DNA of 64,000 bases from Eucommia ulmoides (GCA_016647705.1 CM028336.1:15241380-15305379), one strand, 5' to 3'; numbered from the stretch's first letter, positions 33,215 to 44,861 are shown. Notes: a model not told the origin generated them from the sequence alone. Translations and numbers: made by a program.

Positions 33215-35497
33215 TATACAATGTTGAGGGGAGGAAGATCAACGTGGTAGCATGTGAGGTCAAGGAAAGCCACTACTAACATGCATATATATATATACAC
33301 ACCATGCAAACAGTGATCATGAACCTAAAAGAAGAAGCAATCAGAAAACAGAGAGAGAGGGGATCGACGGTGGTAGTCGTCGACTGTGTCGTTGGGTCGC
33401 CGACGGTGTGGGTGCGTTCGTTTGGCCAATTTCGTGTGTGTGTGTATGATCGTGTGGGTGTGTCGTCGTCAATTTTAAGAGAGTAAGGGTGGTCAGCCGT
33501 TCAGGTGTGAGTGTATGATCGTCGCCGTTCGTCGTCGTGTGTTGTGGGTGTGTCTGTCATCCAACCATTTCCGTTTCTGCATGTGTTCGTTGTGTGTGTG
33601 TGTGTGTGTGTGGTTGATCAGACTGTGTGTGTGTGTGTTGTTGATCAGTTGACGATAATCATCGGTGTGTGTGTGGGTGATTGTCGTTGCTCAGTCGTCG
33701 TCCGTGTGTGTGGGTGTTCAGATAAATGTGTATGTGTGTGTGTTATTTGTGTGTTCAACCGTAGGTGGGTGGGTGTGCGTGATCGACGGCGTGTGTGTGT
33801 GGTGTGCGGGTGATCGCCGGTATGGGTGAGCGGTGAGAGGGCGGCCGACGGTGAGTAAGAGTTAGAGAGAGAGAGGGTCGCCGTGGCGGTGAGGTTCAAC
33901 GTCCAGAATAGAAAACAGGAAGGGGAAAAAAAACAAAGAAAAAGAAAAATCAAACAAAAATCAAAATTCGAAAATTCAATTTCTCTACTTGCGAGCGATT
34001 TGGAACAGGTAAAAATTTTGGTTGATTATTATTTTTATTAAAATAAATTGTTAGCATTAAAATTTTCGTAATCATAATAATATTTTTTATAATCGTTAAT
34101 CATAATAAATTAGTACAGTAAATAGTAACGTAGCGAAACAGACAAAATAATAATTTTTCATAATTAAATTTGGGGAATGAGAAATTATGTAATTTAGGGC
34201 CATGTAGTGCATATTAGGGTTGTTTTAAATAAAATGTTAATTTAGGCCTATCGTTGTTAGGTTCACTAGCGCCAGCGTCCCGGTAAGTTTTGGACGGTGA
34301 TATTTTTACAGTGCGGAAAACAAGGTGAGTGTACTATCTTCTATGTAAATATTCAAAATTTATTTTCGTATAAATTGTGGAAAAATGTGTTTATTAAAAA
34401 TTGGATGATTTTACAACTTATGTAGATCAAGTAGACTTTTAAAAGTAGAAGGTGATTTTGGTCCGACTATGCCATAGCTTTGATCCCGTCATGAGGATAT
34501 GTCCTGCGGGATGATTTTGACTTGTTAGGAGGGCATGTCCTGTAAGTGGTTAATTATTGTTATTGACCTGTCGGGAGTGTCGGTCCTTCCGGTGGTTGAT
34601 TAATATGACCTGTCAGGAGGGGATGTCCTGCAGATAGTTCATATTATGACCTGTCCGGAGGATTAGTCCGGCAGGTAGTTATTGATATTATGACCTGTCC
34701 GAAGGATTAGTCTGGCAGGTGGTTGTTGATATTATGACCTGACCGGAAGATTAGTCTAATAGGTGGTTATTGATATTATGACCTGTTAGGAGAATTAGTC
34801 TTACAGGTGGTTGATTGAGCCGTTAGGAATGCGAATCCTGCTGGTGGTACCCCTACTATTGGCGATAATAAATGGCTCTGATGCTGATAGTCACATTAGA
34901 TGACACAATTGTATAAGTTACGGTACCGTTGCAACTCCTGATCGTGAGGTAAAAACGATCCTATGGCTAGTAGGAAATTGGTGTGAGATATTTGATTATA
35001 CGATGAACTGCCTGAATTGATTGGCTTAGATATATCATTTTAAAATGGGCTGACGTAAATATATTATTTTATTTCACTGGTTGACTTAAAATATTGGGAT
35101 TGGGTGTTTTAAATATATGAGTTATTTCAGTGGTGATAGGGAAATTAGATTTCCGTACGGTATATAATTATATAGTATTACATTTTGAAACGTGGTGTTT
35201 AATACTTATACTTGATCCAAAAATATTCTTACTATGAAGATAGTACACTGATAAAAAAATTTGGTTTCAAGTGCCGCAGATAGGAGTGGGTCCACTACTA
35301 GCACTAGGTAGAGTCCGAGAGGTAGTGTCAATTTGGAGGTGGGCTGGTCAGAGACGAATGTGGAAGGTTCAATATTTTGAGATTTTTGTTGTATATATAT
35401 TTGGGACGGGTGTGTCCCATAGTTTTTTGGAAATGAGTAATAGATGTTGTTTTTGGGAAAGAAAATATTGATAGCGGTACGCGTGCGTCTGAGTATG

Positions 35498-35554
<57 letters not shown>

Positions 35555-35632
35555 TTGGTTAGTTGGTTAGGAAGTGTCATGCTGATGACACACCCGGTCT
35601 CAAGTGACGGGTGCCCGGGGTGGGGTTTGACA
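32968..35632 (+). mobile_element. 5' LTR of Gypsy element
   Basis: 2665 bp. It contains A(n)-(TA)n at about 33152-33206, a GT-rich block 33420-33820, the CCTGTC...GGCAGG repeat block, and an (AT)n run at 35500-35546. It is longer than the 3' LTR largely because of these microsatellites. Confidence 0.88.
34480..34850. repeat. Hairpin-forming ~45 bp tandem repeats, 5' LTR
   Basis: Seven or so degenerate units of type GACCTGTCCGGAGGATTAG followed by TCCGGCAGGTGGTT. Each unit is an imperfect inverted repeat (CCTGTCCGGA against TCCGGCAGG). The matching array lies at 39530-39900 in the 3' LTR. Confidence 0.8.
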
Positions 35633-35650
35633 ATTTGTTGTATCAAAGCC
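35633..35650 (+). other. Gypsy primer-binding site
   Basis: TTGTATCAAAGC follows the LTR end by a few bases, a variant of the initiator-Met tRNA PBS. Confidence 0.6.
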
Positions 35651-35822
35651 TAGGTTATAAGTTCTGTAGACATGTTAGTTTGTCGAGCCAGTGGTGGACC
35701 TTGAGTTAGGATGTCGGTAGGTGGTTCCAGTACGTGAGTGGTAGTTTTGTTATTGAATTAAACACTGTTATTTTTCTGGTTGGCCTAGTAGTTTATTAAA
35801 TTATGTTTCAGATATTAACGAT

Positions 35823-36327
35823 GGATTGTGAAAACGAAAGCTCTGGGAGTGTGGGACCCCAGAGGCAGGTGGAACCCCAGAGTTAGGAAAATAGGATGCA
35901 GGGAAGTTTAGATGCCATCGAGAGAATTTTGCAGGTTGCTGCCCAGTTGACAAAGCAGTAGGGGAAAATAATGGAATGTCAAAAGGCCCAAACTGATACT
36001 GCTACGTTCCATGCAGTACTTCTAAAAAGATTCAAGGAGTTGGATCCTTTAGTTTTCACAGGAGCGACGGGTCCAGCTGATGCCGAGAACTAGTTGAGAG
36101 GCGCGGGGCATGTATTTGAGGCCATGGGAATTACTGACGATAGCTAAGTACCTCTTGCTACTTTTTAGCTGAAAGAAGAAGCCAAACACTGGTGGGAAGA
36201 TATGAAGAGATTGATTGCAGTTTCCGGCAAGAAGATCACTTGGGATCGTTTTGTTGCGGTGTTTAATGAGAAATATTTCCCTGAGTCTTATCGGTTCCAA
36301 ATGGAGGAAGAATTCATAGTTTTGAAG
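35823..36327 (+). pseudogene. Gypsy gag, truncated
   Basis: It reads MDCENESSGS at the start and contains FKELDPLVFTGATGPADAEN, then LKEEAKHWWEDMK and [18 protein letters not shown], the Retrotrans_gag core. Five TAG stops, mostly at expected Q or W positions, break it. It ends abruptly at a deletion junction near 36329 where RNase H begins; GTAA occurs on both sides of the join. Confidence 0.85.
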
Positions 36328-36334
36328 TAAGTAA

Positions 36335-36965
36335 TTACCCAACGCATGATCTGGAATTGGTGGCGATTGTGTTGGTCTTGAAGATTTGGAGACATTACCT
36401 GTATGGCGAGACTTGTGAGATATACACCGACCACCAGAGTTTGAAATATTTGTTTACTTAGAAAGAACTAAACCTGAGGTAGAGACGCTGGATAGAATTG
36501 ATCAAGGACTATGATTGTACTATTCACTATCATCTTGGAAAGACCAATGTTGTAGTAGATACGCTGAGTGGAAAATCGTCGGGTTTGATTGCACACATTC
36601 AAGTTGTTCGTATTAATCTGTATGCTGAGTGGAGATCTTTGTGAGTCCAGTTGGCGGTTGGTTAGACGGCAGCGTTGCTTGCGACTTTTACTTTGAGACC
36701 GACATTGATCGACCGTATTATAGAAGCGCAGAAGTCGAATGCCCAATTGGGAAAGATCAGAGATGAAGTAAAGAGTGGTCATAGAGTTGACTATCGTGTC
36801 ATAGATAACGATGAGGTTTTGATGGTGGGAAATTGACTATGTGTGCCGGATGACGTCAATCTCAAGAAAGATATATTGGAGGAAGCGCACAGCTCAGCAT
36901 ACGCAATGCACCCAAGTAGTACCAAAACGTATCGAGATCTGCGAAAACACTATTGGTAGAATGGA
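36335..36965 (+). pseudogene. Gypsy RNase H and integrase N-terminus, broken
   Basis: It begins mid-domain with [19 protein letters not shown], followed by [13 protein letters not shown] and KDYDCTIHYHLGKTNVVVD, the typical Gypsy RNase H end. The integrase histidine pair (EEAH, YAMHP) is near 36890-36910. Several stops, including one just before the 36966 ATG, separate it from the open frame downstream. Confidence 0.85.
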
Positions 36966-38120
36966 ATGAAGCGAAAAATTGCTGAATTTGTTGTCAGGTG
37001 TCTCGTTTGTCAGCAAGTCAAGATTGAGCATCAACGTACATATGAGTTATTGCAGCCTCAACCTATTCCAGAGTGGAAATGGGAACATATCACGATGGAT
37101 TTTGTTTCGGAATTACCCCGTACTCAAAAGGGGCATAATTCCATCTGGGTGATCGTTGATAAGTTTACTAAATTTGCTAATTTTCTGGCCTTAAAGACGA
37201 TGTACTCTCTTGATAAGTATGCCCAATTGTATATTGACGAGATTGTTCGGTTACATGGTACGCCAGTTTTCATAGTGTCGGACAGAGATTCGAGATTTAT
37301 CTCGAAATTTTGGCTGAGTCTTCAAACTGCTCTAGGTACCAAGCTGAAATTTAGTACCGTTTTTCATCCACAGATTGACGGTCAATCAGAGGGTATGATT
37401 CAGATGTTGGAAGAGATGTTGAGGGGTTGTGTGCTGGAATTTTCTGGTAGCTGGGATGATCACTTGACGTTGATGGAATTCGCCTACAATAACAGCTACC
37501 ATTCGAAAATTGAAATGACCCCGTATGAAGCGTTGTATGACAGAAGATGTAGAACCCCAGTCTGTTGGACTGAAGTAGGAGAAAGAAAATTACTGATACT
37601 GGATATAGCCCAAATAACGGTAGACAAAGTGAAAGTGATTCAGGAAAGATTGAGAATTACTCAGAGTCGACAAAAAAATTGTGCTGACAAGCGGAGGTGG
37701 GAGTTAAAATTTGAAGTGGGCGATCATATGTTTTTGCGTATATCCCCATGGAATGGCATAATGAGGTACGGGAAGAGAGGGAAGTTACCTCCGAGATATA
37801 TTAGGCCATACGAGATCTTAAAACGGGTTGGTATGACGGCTTATTGCCTTGCCCTACCACCCGAATTGTCTAGATTACACGACGTTTTCCACGTGTCAAT
37901 ACTTAGGAAATATGTGCCAAATCCTTCGCATGTGTTGACTTCTCAACCAATCGAGTTAGAAGAAGATTTGACATACGTTGAGAAGTCAGTCCAGATTTTG
38001 AGTCGTAAAGATTAGGTGTTGCGGACGAAAATAATTCCATTAGTGAAAGTGCTCTGGCGCAGTCATTCCGTAAAGGAAGTGATGTGGGAGCGAGAAGACG
38101 AGATGAGAGATAAATATCCG
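36966..38120 (+). pseudogene. Gypsy integrase with chromovirus-like C-terminus
   Basis: A 349-codon open stretch covers the zinc-finger cysteines (CLVC), the DDE core (ITMDFVSELP; SDRDSRF; QSEGMIQMLEEML, the last with E at the expected position) and the GPY/F-like SH3 region (PRYIRPYEILKRVG), then HDVFHVSILRKY. One stop at 38013 separates it from VLRTKIIPLVKVLWRS...WEREDEMRDKYPHLF, a degraded chromodomain-like tail. Alone it lacks the upstream finger and RT, so it cannot support transposition. Confidence 0.9.
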
Positions 38121-38167
38121 CACTTGTTCAATCAAGGTAACAAAAATTTCGGGACGAAATTTCTTTT

Positions 38168-38180
38168 AGAAGGGAAGGGT
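38168..38180 (+). other. Polypurine tract of Gypsy element
   Basis: AGAAGGGAAGGGT directly precedes the 3' LTR start TGTAAG at 38181. Confidence 0.7.
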
Positions 38181-38778
38181 TGTAAGACCCTAATTTTCGC
38201 ATGTACACATTCATTAGCCGCATTTTAGAAATATTTAGAAAATAACAGGGTGGAATGTGTCATTTTTAATTTAATTTAAAATTTTAGGGGTTAATTCGCA
38301 ATTTTAAAAACAATAATTTTGATTTGGGGATTTAAATAATAACCTAAAGAAAATTTAGAGAAGATTAATATAATTTAGGAAAAAGATAATATATATATAT
38401 AATGTATTCATCCATGCAAACAGTGATCATGAACCTAAAAAGAAGAAGCAATAAAAAAACAAAGAAAGAGAGGATCGGCGATAGTGGTCGTCGGCTGTGT
38501 CGTTGGGTCGCCGGTGATGTGGGTGTGTCGTCGTCAGTTTCAGGAGAGTGAGGGTGGTCGACCTTTCAGGTGTAAGTGTGTGATCGTCGCCGTTTGTTGT
38601 TGTGTGCTGTGGGTGTGTCCGTCGTCCAACCATGTGTGTGGTTGATTAGACTGTGTGTGTGTGTGTGGTTGATCAGACTGTGTGTGTATGTTGCTGATCA
38701 GTTGACAATAATCGTCGGTGTGTGTGTGGGTGATCGTCGTTGCTCAGTCACCATCCGTGTGTGTAGGTCTTCAGACAA

Positions 38779-38815
<37 letters not shown>

Positions 38816-40655
38816 GTATGTTCAAACGTCGGTGGGTGTGTGTGCACGATCGACAGCGTGTGTGCGTGGTATGGAGGTGATCGCCGGTATGGGTGGGCGG
38901 TGAGAGGGTGGCCGGCGGTGAGTGAGAGTTAGAGATAGAGAGGGTCGTCGCAGCGGTGAGGTTCAGCGTCCAGAATAGAAAACAGGAAGAGGGAAAAAGA
39001 AGAAGAGAAATATCAAACAAAAATCAAAATTCGAAAATCCAATTTCTCGGCCTGCGAGCGATTTGGAACAAGTAAAAATTTGGGTTGATTATTAATTTTA
39101 TTAAAATAAATTGTTAGCATTAAAATTTTCGTAATCGTAATAATATTTTTATAATCGTTAATCTTAATAAATTGGTACAGCAAATATTAACGTAACAAAA
39201 TGGACAAAATAATTTTTCATAATTAAATTTGGAGAATGAGAAATTATGTAATTTAGGGTCATGCAATGCATATTAGGGTTGTTTTACATAAAATGTTAAT
39301 TTAGACCTTTCGTTGTTAGGTTCACAGGCGCTAGTGTCCCGGAAGGTTTTGGACAGTGATATTTTTGTAGTGCGGAAGCGAGGTGAGTGTACGGTCTTCT
39401 ATCTAAATATTTAAATTTTATTTTTGTATAAGTTGTGGGAAAATGTGTTTATTAAAAATTAGACGATTTTACAACTTATGTGGATCAAGTAGACTTTTAA
39501 AAGTAGAAGGTGATTTTTGTCTGACTATGCCATAGCTTTGATCTCGTCAGGAGGGTATGTCATGCATGATAATTTTGACCTGTTAGGAGGGCACGTCTTG
39601 GAGGTGGTTGATTATTGTTATTGACCTGTCAGGAGTGTTGATCCTTCGGGTGGTTGATTATTATGACTTGTCAGGAGGGGATGTCCTGCAGGTGGTTAAT
39701 ATTATGACCTGTCCGGAGGATTAGTCCGGCAGGTGGTTGTTGATATTATGACATATCCGGAGAATTAGTCCGGCAGGTGATTGTTGATATTATGACCTGA
39801 CCGGAGGATTAGTCCGGTAGGTGGTTATTGATATTATGATATGTCAGGAGGATTAATCCTGTTGGTGGTTTATTGACCCGTTAGTAGTGTAAACCTTGCC
39901 AGTGGTACCCCTATCATTGGGGATAATAAGTGATCCTGGTACTGATAGTCACGTTAGATGGCATAGTTGTACAGGTTACGGTACCGTTGCAACTCCCGAT
40001 CGTGAGGTAAAAACGATCCTATGACTAGTAGAAAAGTGGTGTGAGATATTTTATTATATGATGAACTGCCTGAATTGATTGGCTTAGATATATTATTTTA
40101 AAATGGGTTAGCGTAAATATATTATTTTATTTTACTGGTCGACTTAAAATATTTGGATTGAGTGTTTTAAATATATGAGTTATTTCAGTGGTGACAGAAA
40201 AATTGGATTTTCGTACGGTATGTGATTATATAATATTATATTTTGAAACATGGTGTTTAATACTTATACTTGATGCAAGAATGTTTTTATTATGAAGACA
40301 GTACACCGATAAATTTTTTTTGTTTCAGGTGCCGCAGATAGGAATGGGTCCACTACTGGTACTAGATAGAGTCCGGGAGGTAGTGTCAATTCGGAGGTGG
40401 GCCGGTCAGAGGCGAACCGTGGAAGGTTCAACATTTTGACATTTATGTTATATATATATTTGGGACGGGTATGTCCCGTATTTTTTTGAAAATGAGTAAT
40501 AGGTGTTGTTTTTGGGAAAGAAAATATTGATTGCGGTACGCGTGTGTTTAAGTATGTAAGTATATATATGTATGTGTTTGGTTGGTTGGTCAGGAAGTGT
40601 CATGCCGACGTTACGCCTAGTCTTGGGTGACAGGTGTCCGGGGTGAGGTGTGACA
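38181..40655 (+). mobile_element. 3' LTR of Gypsy element
   Basis: 2475 bp. It follows the 5' LTR throughout, including the GT-rich block (with (GT)n at 38779-38811), the hairpin repeats and the TATATATG near the end, but lacks the long (TA)n runs of the 5' LTR. Substitutions and indels are scattered throughout, so the insertion is not very recent. Confidence 0.88.
39530..39900. repeat. Hairpin-forming ~45 bp tandem repeats, 3' LTR
   Basis: Counterpart of the 34480-34850 array with the same unit type and copy layout. Confidence 0.8.
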
Positions 40656-40660
40656 AATAA

Positions 40661-41085
40661 ACCCTAACATTCCAAGTCTTGTGTGATTTAAAGAGATCGC
40701 CTAAATCCATCCATTGGTGGATGAAGCCCTATCCCCTTGATTCATGGCCTGCCATTATGTTTCAATGCTTGATTGAATTAACTCCTTTTTGGGTAATCGA
40801 AAATCGAGCAACTGAATTGTTCCCAAGTGAGGAGTTTGGAAGACGTTACGGACGTAATAGGCGTGAGAAATTTTGGAAGTTTTGAGGAAGCAAATAGCTA
40901 GCAAAATCGAAGGAATCAGTGTACATGAGACATCGAGAGGGAGCAGTGTAATGTAAGTCTAGAAGTTGGCAGCTATAACATTGCATTAACCTTCAGATGT
41001 ATTATTGGATTTCTTATGTCGCACAATGATGTAATGATTTTTACCCTTTTTCGGATTTTTCAACTTAAAAATCGTTGTAGAACAC
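40661..41085. other. Right flank of Gypsy insertion
   Basis: It continues the interrupted dispersed repeat to about 40760. Beyond that no feature is recognised. Confidence 0.5.
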
Positions 41086-41088
41086 TTA

Positions 41089-42152
41089 CGGCATGTTTGG
41101 TTAGATGGAATGGAATGAAGGTAGAATGGGATGGAAGAAAGTAATGGAATGAGAGAAAGAATGGAATGGAATTGTGAATGGAATCACTATTCCATTCTCT
41201 TGTTTGGTTGGTATGGAATGAAAGAAAGAATGGAATAGTGAAATATAGTAAAATTTTCATTTTACCCTTATAAAATTATTATTCCATTCTCTTCTTGATT
41301 GGTTATAATAAAATTTGATTATATTTTACTATTCTATTCCTTTCCTCATTTTATTATATTTCGCTATTCAACTCAATTTTAAATTTTTGTTCTCTAATTT
41401 CTATTTTTGTTCTCAATTTTCAGTTTCTATTCTTTAATTTCTGTTTTTGTTCTCAATTTTCAGTTTATGTTCTCAATTTTTAGTTTTTGTTCTCAATTTT
41501 CTATTTTTATTCTCAATTTTCTATTATCTAATTTTATGTTTTTGTTCTCAATTTTTTGTTTTTATTCTCAATTTTCAGTTTCTATTCTTTAATTTTATGT
41601 TTTTGTTCTCAATTTTCAATTTTCGTTCTCAAATTTTCGTTCTCTAATTTTATATTTTTGTTCTCAATTTTCAGTTTATATTCTCAATTTTCTGTTTCTG
41701 TTCTCTAATTTTATGTTTTTGTTCTCAATTTTTAGTTTATATTTTCAATTTTTTGTTCTCAATTTTCAGTTTATGTTTTCAATTTTCTGTTTCTATTCTC
41801 AATTTTCAGTTTCTGTTATCAATTTTCTAGTTCTGTTCTCAATTTTTTGTTCTCAATTTTCTATTTCTATTCCCAACTTTCTGTTCTCCAATTTCAATTT
41901 ATGTTCTCTAATTTCTGTTTTTATTCTCAATTTTCAAGGGCTTAATTACAAGGGTTATCATGTAATTTAAGATATTGATTTTATTGGATTGAAATCCCAT
42001 TCTACCCCATTTCAAATGAAATCCCATTCCATTCAATTTCATTCCAATGGAATCACAAAAGTGATTCCATTGGAGAACCAAACAACTGAATAGGAATCGA
42101 GGGCGGAATGCGATTCCATTCTGCCCTCGATTCCATCCAACCAAACATCCCG
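41089..42152. mobile_element. Harbinger/Tourist-like element with internal repeats
   Basis: Flanked by TTA at 41086-41088 and 42153-42155. The left end reads CGGCATGTTTGGTTAGATGG; the reverse complement of the right reads CGGGATGTTTGGTTGGATGG. The subterminal regions are rich in GGAATGGAATG. The interior 41380-41930 is a tandem array of TTCTCAATTTTC plus short variable spacers. Long repetitive ORFs rich in F, S and I there are artefacts of the repeat. No transposase. Confidence 0.8.
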
Positions 42153-42361
42153 TTACGCTTCTGCATTGCGTGACTTCGTGTGTGTGAGTTTATGTTAATG
42201 TTTTTGTGTTTATTTTAATATCTTTAAAACAAGAATGAAATTATAAATTGTATGGGTTGGTTCAATTTGATGCTGTAAGTGTAAAATTTGATTTCCTATT
42301 AACCTTCCCTCTAAACTTATTATATAATAGTCAGCACAGATAGTCCTGATTTATCAATAGA

Positions 42362-42999
42362 TTAGTTTTAGACCCGCGCATCGCACGAGTATATAAAAAA
42401 ATTATAATAAATTCGTAATATTCCAACATTAAACATATCGTTATCATTTAATTACTTGGTAGCAATATCCTAAAGTAAATGTATAAATTTTAGTAAATAA
42501 TGACGTTTTATAAATTTTAAAAATAAATGTACTATTAAAAATTACATAAGTAATAAAAAAAAAATATTTCTACATATTAATTTTTATTAATATACTATAA
42601 AATAATAAATAACCATAAATTAAAATTAATTTTATCAATTTTTGCAAGTGAAAAAAATTCTAATTTAGTTAATTTTTATCGTATCCATTTTCTTTTTGGG
42701 TGGAATTATTATTTGAACCACAATTATTTTTTGAAGTAATTTAAAATGTGAATCAGAGAATTAATCATATATTTTTGTATTAATTAAAAAAATTAAATAT
42801 AGTTAAAAAAAAAATATTGAGTGACACTATTCATTATTTTATATATAAAAAAGGCAGTCCGGTGCAATAAGCTCCCACTATTCGCGGGGTCGAGGGAAGG
42901 ATCTGACCACTTAGAAACCAACAAAAAGCTTGAAAAATGCATTTTTTAACCCCATTAAAAGCTCTCCTTTCACATTTAAGTATTAGATATAGATATAGA
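42362..42999 (-). mobile_element. Helitron-like element (nonautonomous), inverted
   Basis: On the minus strand it starts TCTATATCTATATCTAATAC at 42999 (preceded by A) and ends with a GC hairpin (ACTCGTGC-GA-TGCGCGGGT) and CTAA at 42362, followed by T. Those are the 5'-TC, 3'-hairpin plus CTRR and A|T target features of Helitrons. A GC-rich 50 bp island (42855-42905, AGCTCCCACTATTCGCGGGG) lies inside. Confidence 0.55.
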
Positions 43000-43039
43000 T
43001 ATATTTTTTTTAATTTGTACTTTTATTTTGAATAATAAA

Positions 43040-43328
43040 AAATAAAAATCTATAATTTTTAGTAAGTAGTGACATTTTATAAATATTAAAAATAAATATA
43101 TTATTAAAAATTATATAAATAATCATAGTAAAATAATATTTCTACAAATTATTTTTACTAATATACTATAAAATAAGATTAATTTTATCAATTTTTGCAA
43201 GGCGACAAATTTTAATTTGATATAAAAAAAAAAAATTAGAACTCACAAAAAAACTTAAAAAATATATTTTTAAATCTCATTAAAACCTTCTTTCTCTTTC
43301 TCTTTCTATTTTAAGTACTAGATATAGA
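43040..43328 (-). mobile_element. Helitron-like 5' half, related to previous element
   Basis: The minus strand starts TCTATATCTAGTACTTAAAA at 43328. The body parallels 42481-42999 (shared TTAATATACTATAAAATAA-type, TTATCAATTTTTGCAAG, AAAACTTAAAAAAT blocks on the plus strand). Its 3' end is missing. Confidence 0.5.
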
Positions 43329-43559
43329 TTTGCGTCAACTTTTTAATAAGTCTCACATTACCTTACTATCAATTCCGAAGAATCAAAACATGCACATCTA
43401 TTCCTCTCTTGTCCATTGGCTACATTTTTTTAATAGTTGTTTCCGAGACTATTTTTAATACCTTAGTTCTTGTATCAAAATTTAATAAAATCGTGCATAA
43501 ATGAAATTAAATTTTACGATTTAATCAACGAAGAAACTCTAATAGAGGGGAAAGATGAC

Positions 43560-43771
43560 CTTGTTCTTCAATACTTGTATCTCTTGAAACATAATTTCCA
43601 TCTGCATGTAGCAAATATGGAGAGTTACAAACTAAAGCTACAATAATAAACATAACAGTATTAATAGCTACCTTTATAGATCGTATATGGGAAATCCAGA
43701 TTTCCATATGCTTCTCGAGTATGTGTAACCCGTCCAATGTCATATTTTCAGTATCATCTCCATACAAGTAC
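43560..43771 (-). pseudogene. MADS-box (MIKC, AGL12-like) K-domain exon pair
   Basis: Two minus-strand exons with proper splice sites. Exon 43771-43672 (100 bp) follows acceptor GTTCCCAG and ends AAAG before GTAGC; it reads YLYGDDTENMTLDGLHILEK, then HMEIWISHIRSIK, a K-box helix. Exon 43601-43560 (42 bp) follows ATGCAG and ends AACAAG before GTCATC; it reads MEIMFQEIQVLKNK. The 100 and 42 bp lengths are canonical for MIKC genes and the wording fits the AGL12 branch. No MADS domain or C-terminal exon was found in the window and Helitron-like elements lie on both sides. It is either a captured fragment or a remnant of a larger gene. A longer single ORF across it is an intron read-through artefact. 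Confidence 0.75.
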
Positions 43772-43787
43772 CTGGGAACAAATTATA

Positions 43788-44861
43788 TGTATATATTTAA
43801 TAAAACACGACGGACAAAAACCCTCTAAATAAATCTCAAATATTATTTGTCTTCATAGATAAAGAATGATCCAGAATTATCTAAAAAATTAACATAAATA
43901 TAAAAAAATATATTTATTTATAACCATATATATCTTATACCTAATTGAGGAGAGATGATATATTTTTTTTGTATAATTGAGGAGAGAGAATATTTTTTTT
44001 CCACATATATAAATCTATAAAAGTAATATATGAACATTAAAATTTAGTAATAATATTAAAACGTTAAATTTACGAAAATTTTAGAAATAATATATCGGAT
44101 ATTAAATTATGTATATTGAAATTATAGATAAATTTAATAATAAAATAAACATTAAATTTTTGAAAAATTAGAGAAATAATATATGCACATAAAATTTAAT
44201 AATAATATTGAAACATTAAATTTACGAAAATTAAATTAAAAAATAATATAAAAGAAAAAATATATACAAAAATCTCGGACTGAAAAATACAAAAACAATT
44301 TACGCATATTAAATTGTCCAAAAAATATTGAACTAATATATGCACATTAAATTTAGTAATAATATAGAAATATTAAATTTATAGAAATTAAACTAAAAAA
44401 ATAATATAAAAGAGAAAATATAATATACAAAAATTATGAACATTAAATTTAAAAAAATTTATAAAAATGATATATTAAAATTTAATTTATTAATAATACT
44501 GAAATGTTAAATTTATGAAAATTAAATTAAAAATAGATAAAAATTAAAAAAAAATAAAAAAATAAAAAAGGAGAAAACATAATAGACGTAAATTATGGAC
44601 TTTAAATTTACGTAAATTATGTAAATAATATATGGACATTAAATTTTATAATAATTTCATTAAATTTACGAAAATAAATTAAAGAAATAATATAAAGAAG
44701 AGATAATAAACGAAAATTATGGATATTAAGAATAAAAATAATATATGGATATTAAATTAATAATATTATAATATTAGTTTATAAAACTTAAATTAAAAAA
44801 TAATATGAAATTAGGTTCATTTTTTGCACGGCTGTACTTACAGACACAGGTTATATGCTAG
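43788..44861 (+). mobile_element. Helitron-like element A with AT minisatellite body
   Basis: The decayed start (TTTAATAAAACACGACGGAC) parallels the start of the next element, and it ends GTTATATGCTAG (CTAG at 44858-44861) followed by T. It shares with element B the ACGGACA(A/T)AAA(C/T)CC leader, an 'ATATCTTATACCTAATTGAGGAGA' type block and a long array of ACATTAAATTTA(C/T)-type repeats. Confidence 0.6.

Larger units (their letters stand above)
32968..40655 (+). mobile_element. Ty3/Gypsy element with internal deletion
   Basis: It is bounded by TGTAAGACCC and a TGACA end at both LTRs and by identical 5 bp duplications AATAA (32963-32967, 40656-40660). Gag and an integrase with a chromovirus-like tail identify it as Gypsy, close to the Tekay/Del type by its long LTRs and C-terminal ...MWEREDEMRDKYPHLF. 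Protease, RT and most of RNase H are deleted, so the copy is nonautonomous. Confidence 0.9.

Noticed and set aside
33511..33953. Valine/cysteine-rich and histidine/threonine-rich ORFs, and the equivalents at 38576-39020
   Set aside because: Produced by GT-rich microsatellites in the Gypsy LTRs; present on both strands of both LTRs.
35206..35653. 146-codon minus ORF and plus counterpart
   Set aside because: They run through the (AT)n tract at the LTR end and overlap each other antisense.
41407..41970. Long overlapping ORFs rich in F, S, L and I
   Set aside because: They are translations of the TTCTCAATTTTC tandem array inside a noncoding transposon and occur in more than one frame.
42855..42905. 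GC-rich island suggesting a tRNA or SINE
   Set aside because: No A/B boxes or cloverleaf could be drawn; it lies inside a Helitron-like element and probably is a dispersed repeat motif.
43525..43767. Single 80-codon minus ORF
   Set aside because: It reads through an intron; the supported coding parts are the two spliced MADS exons.
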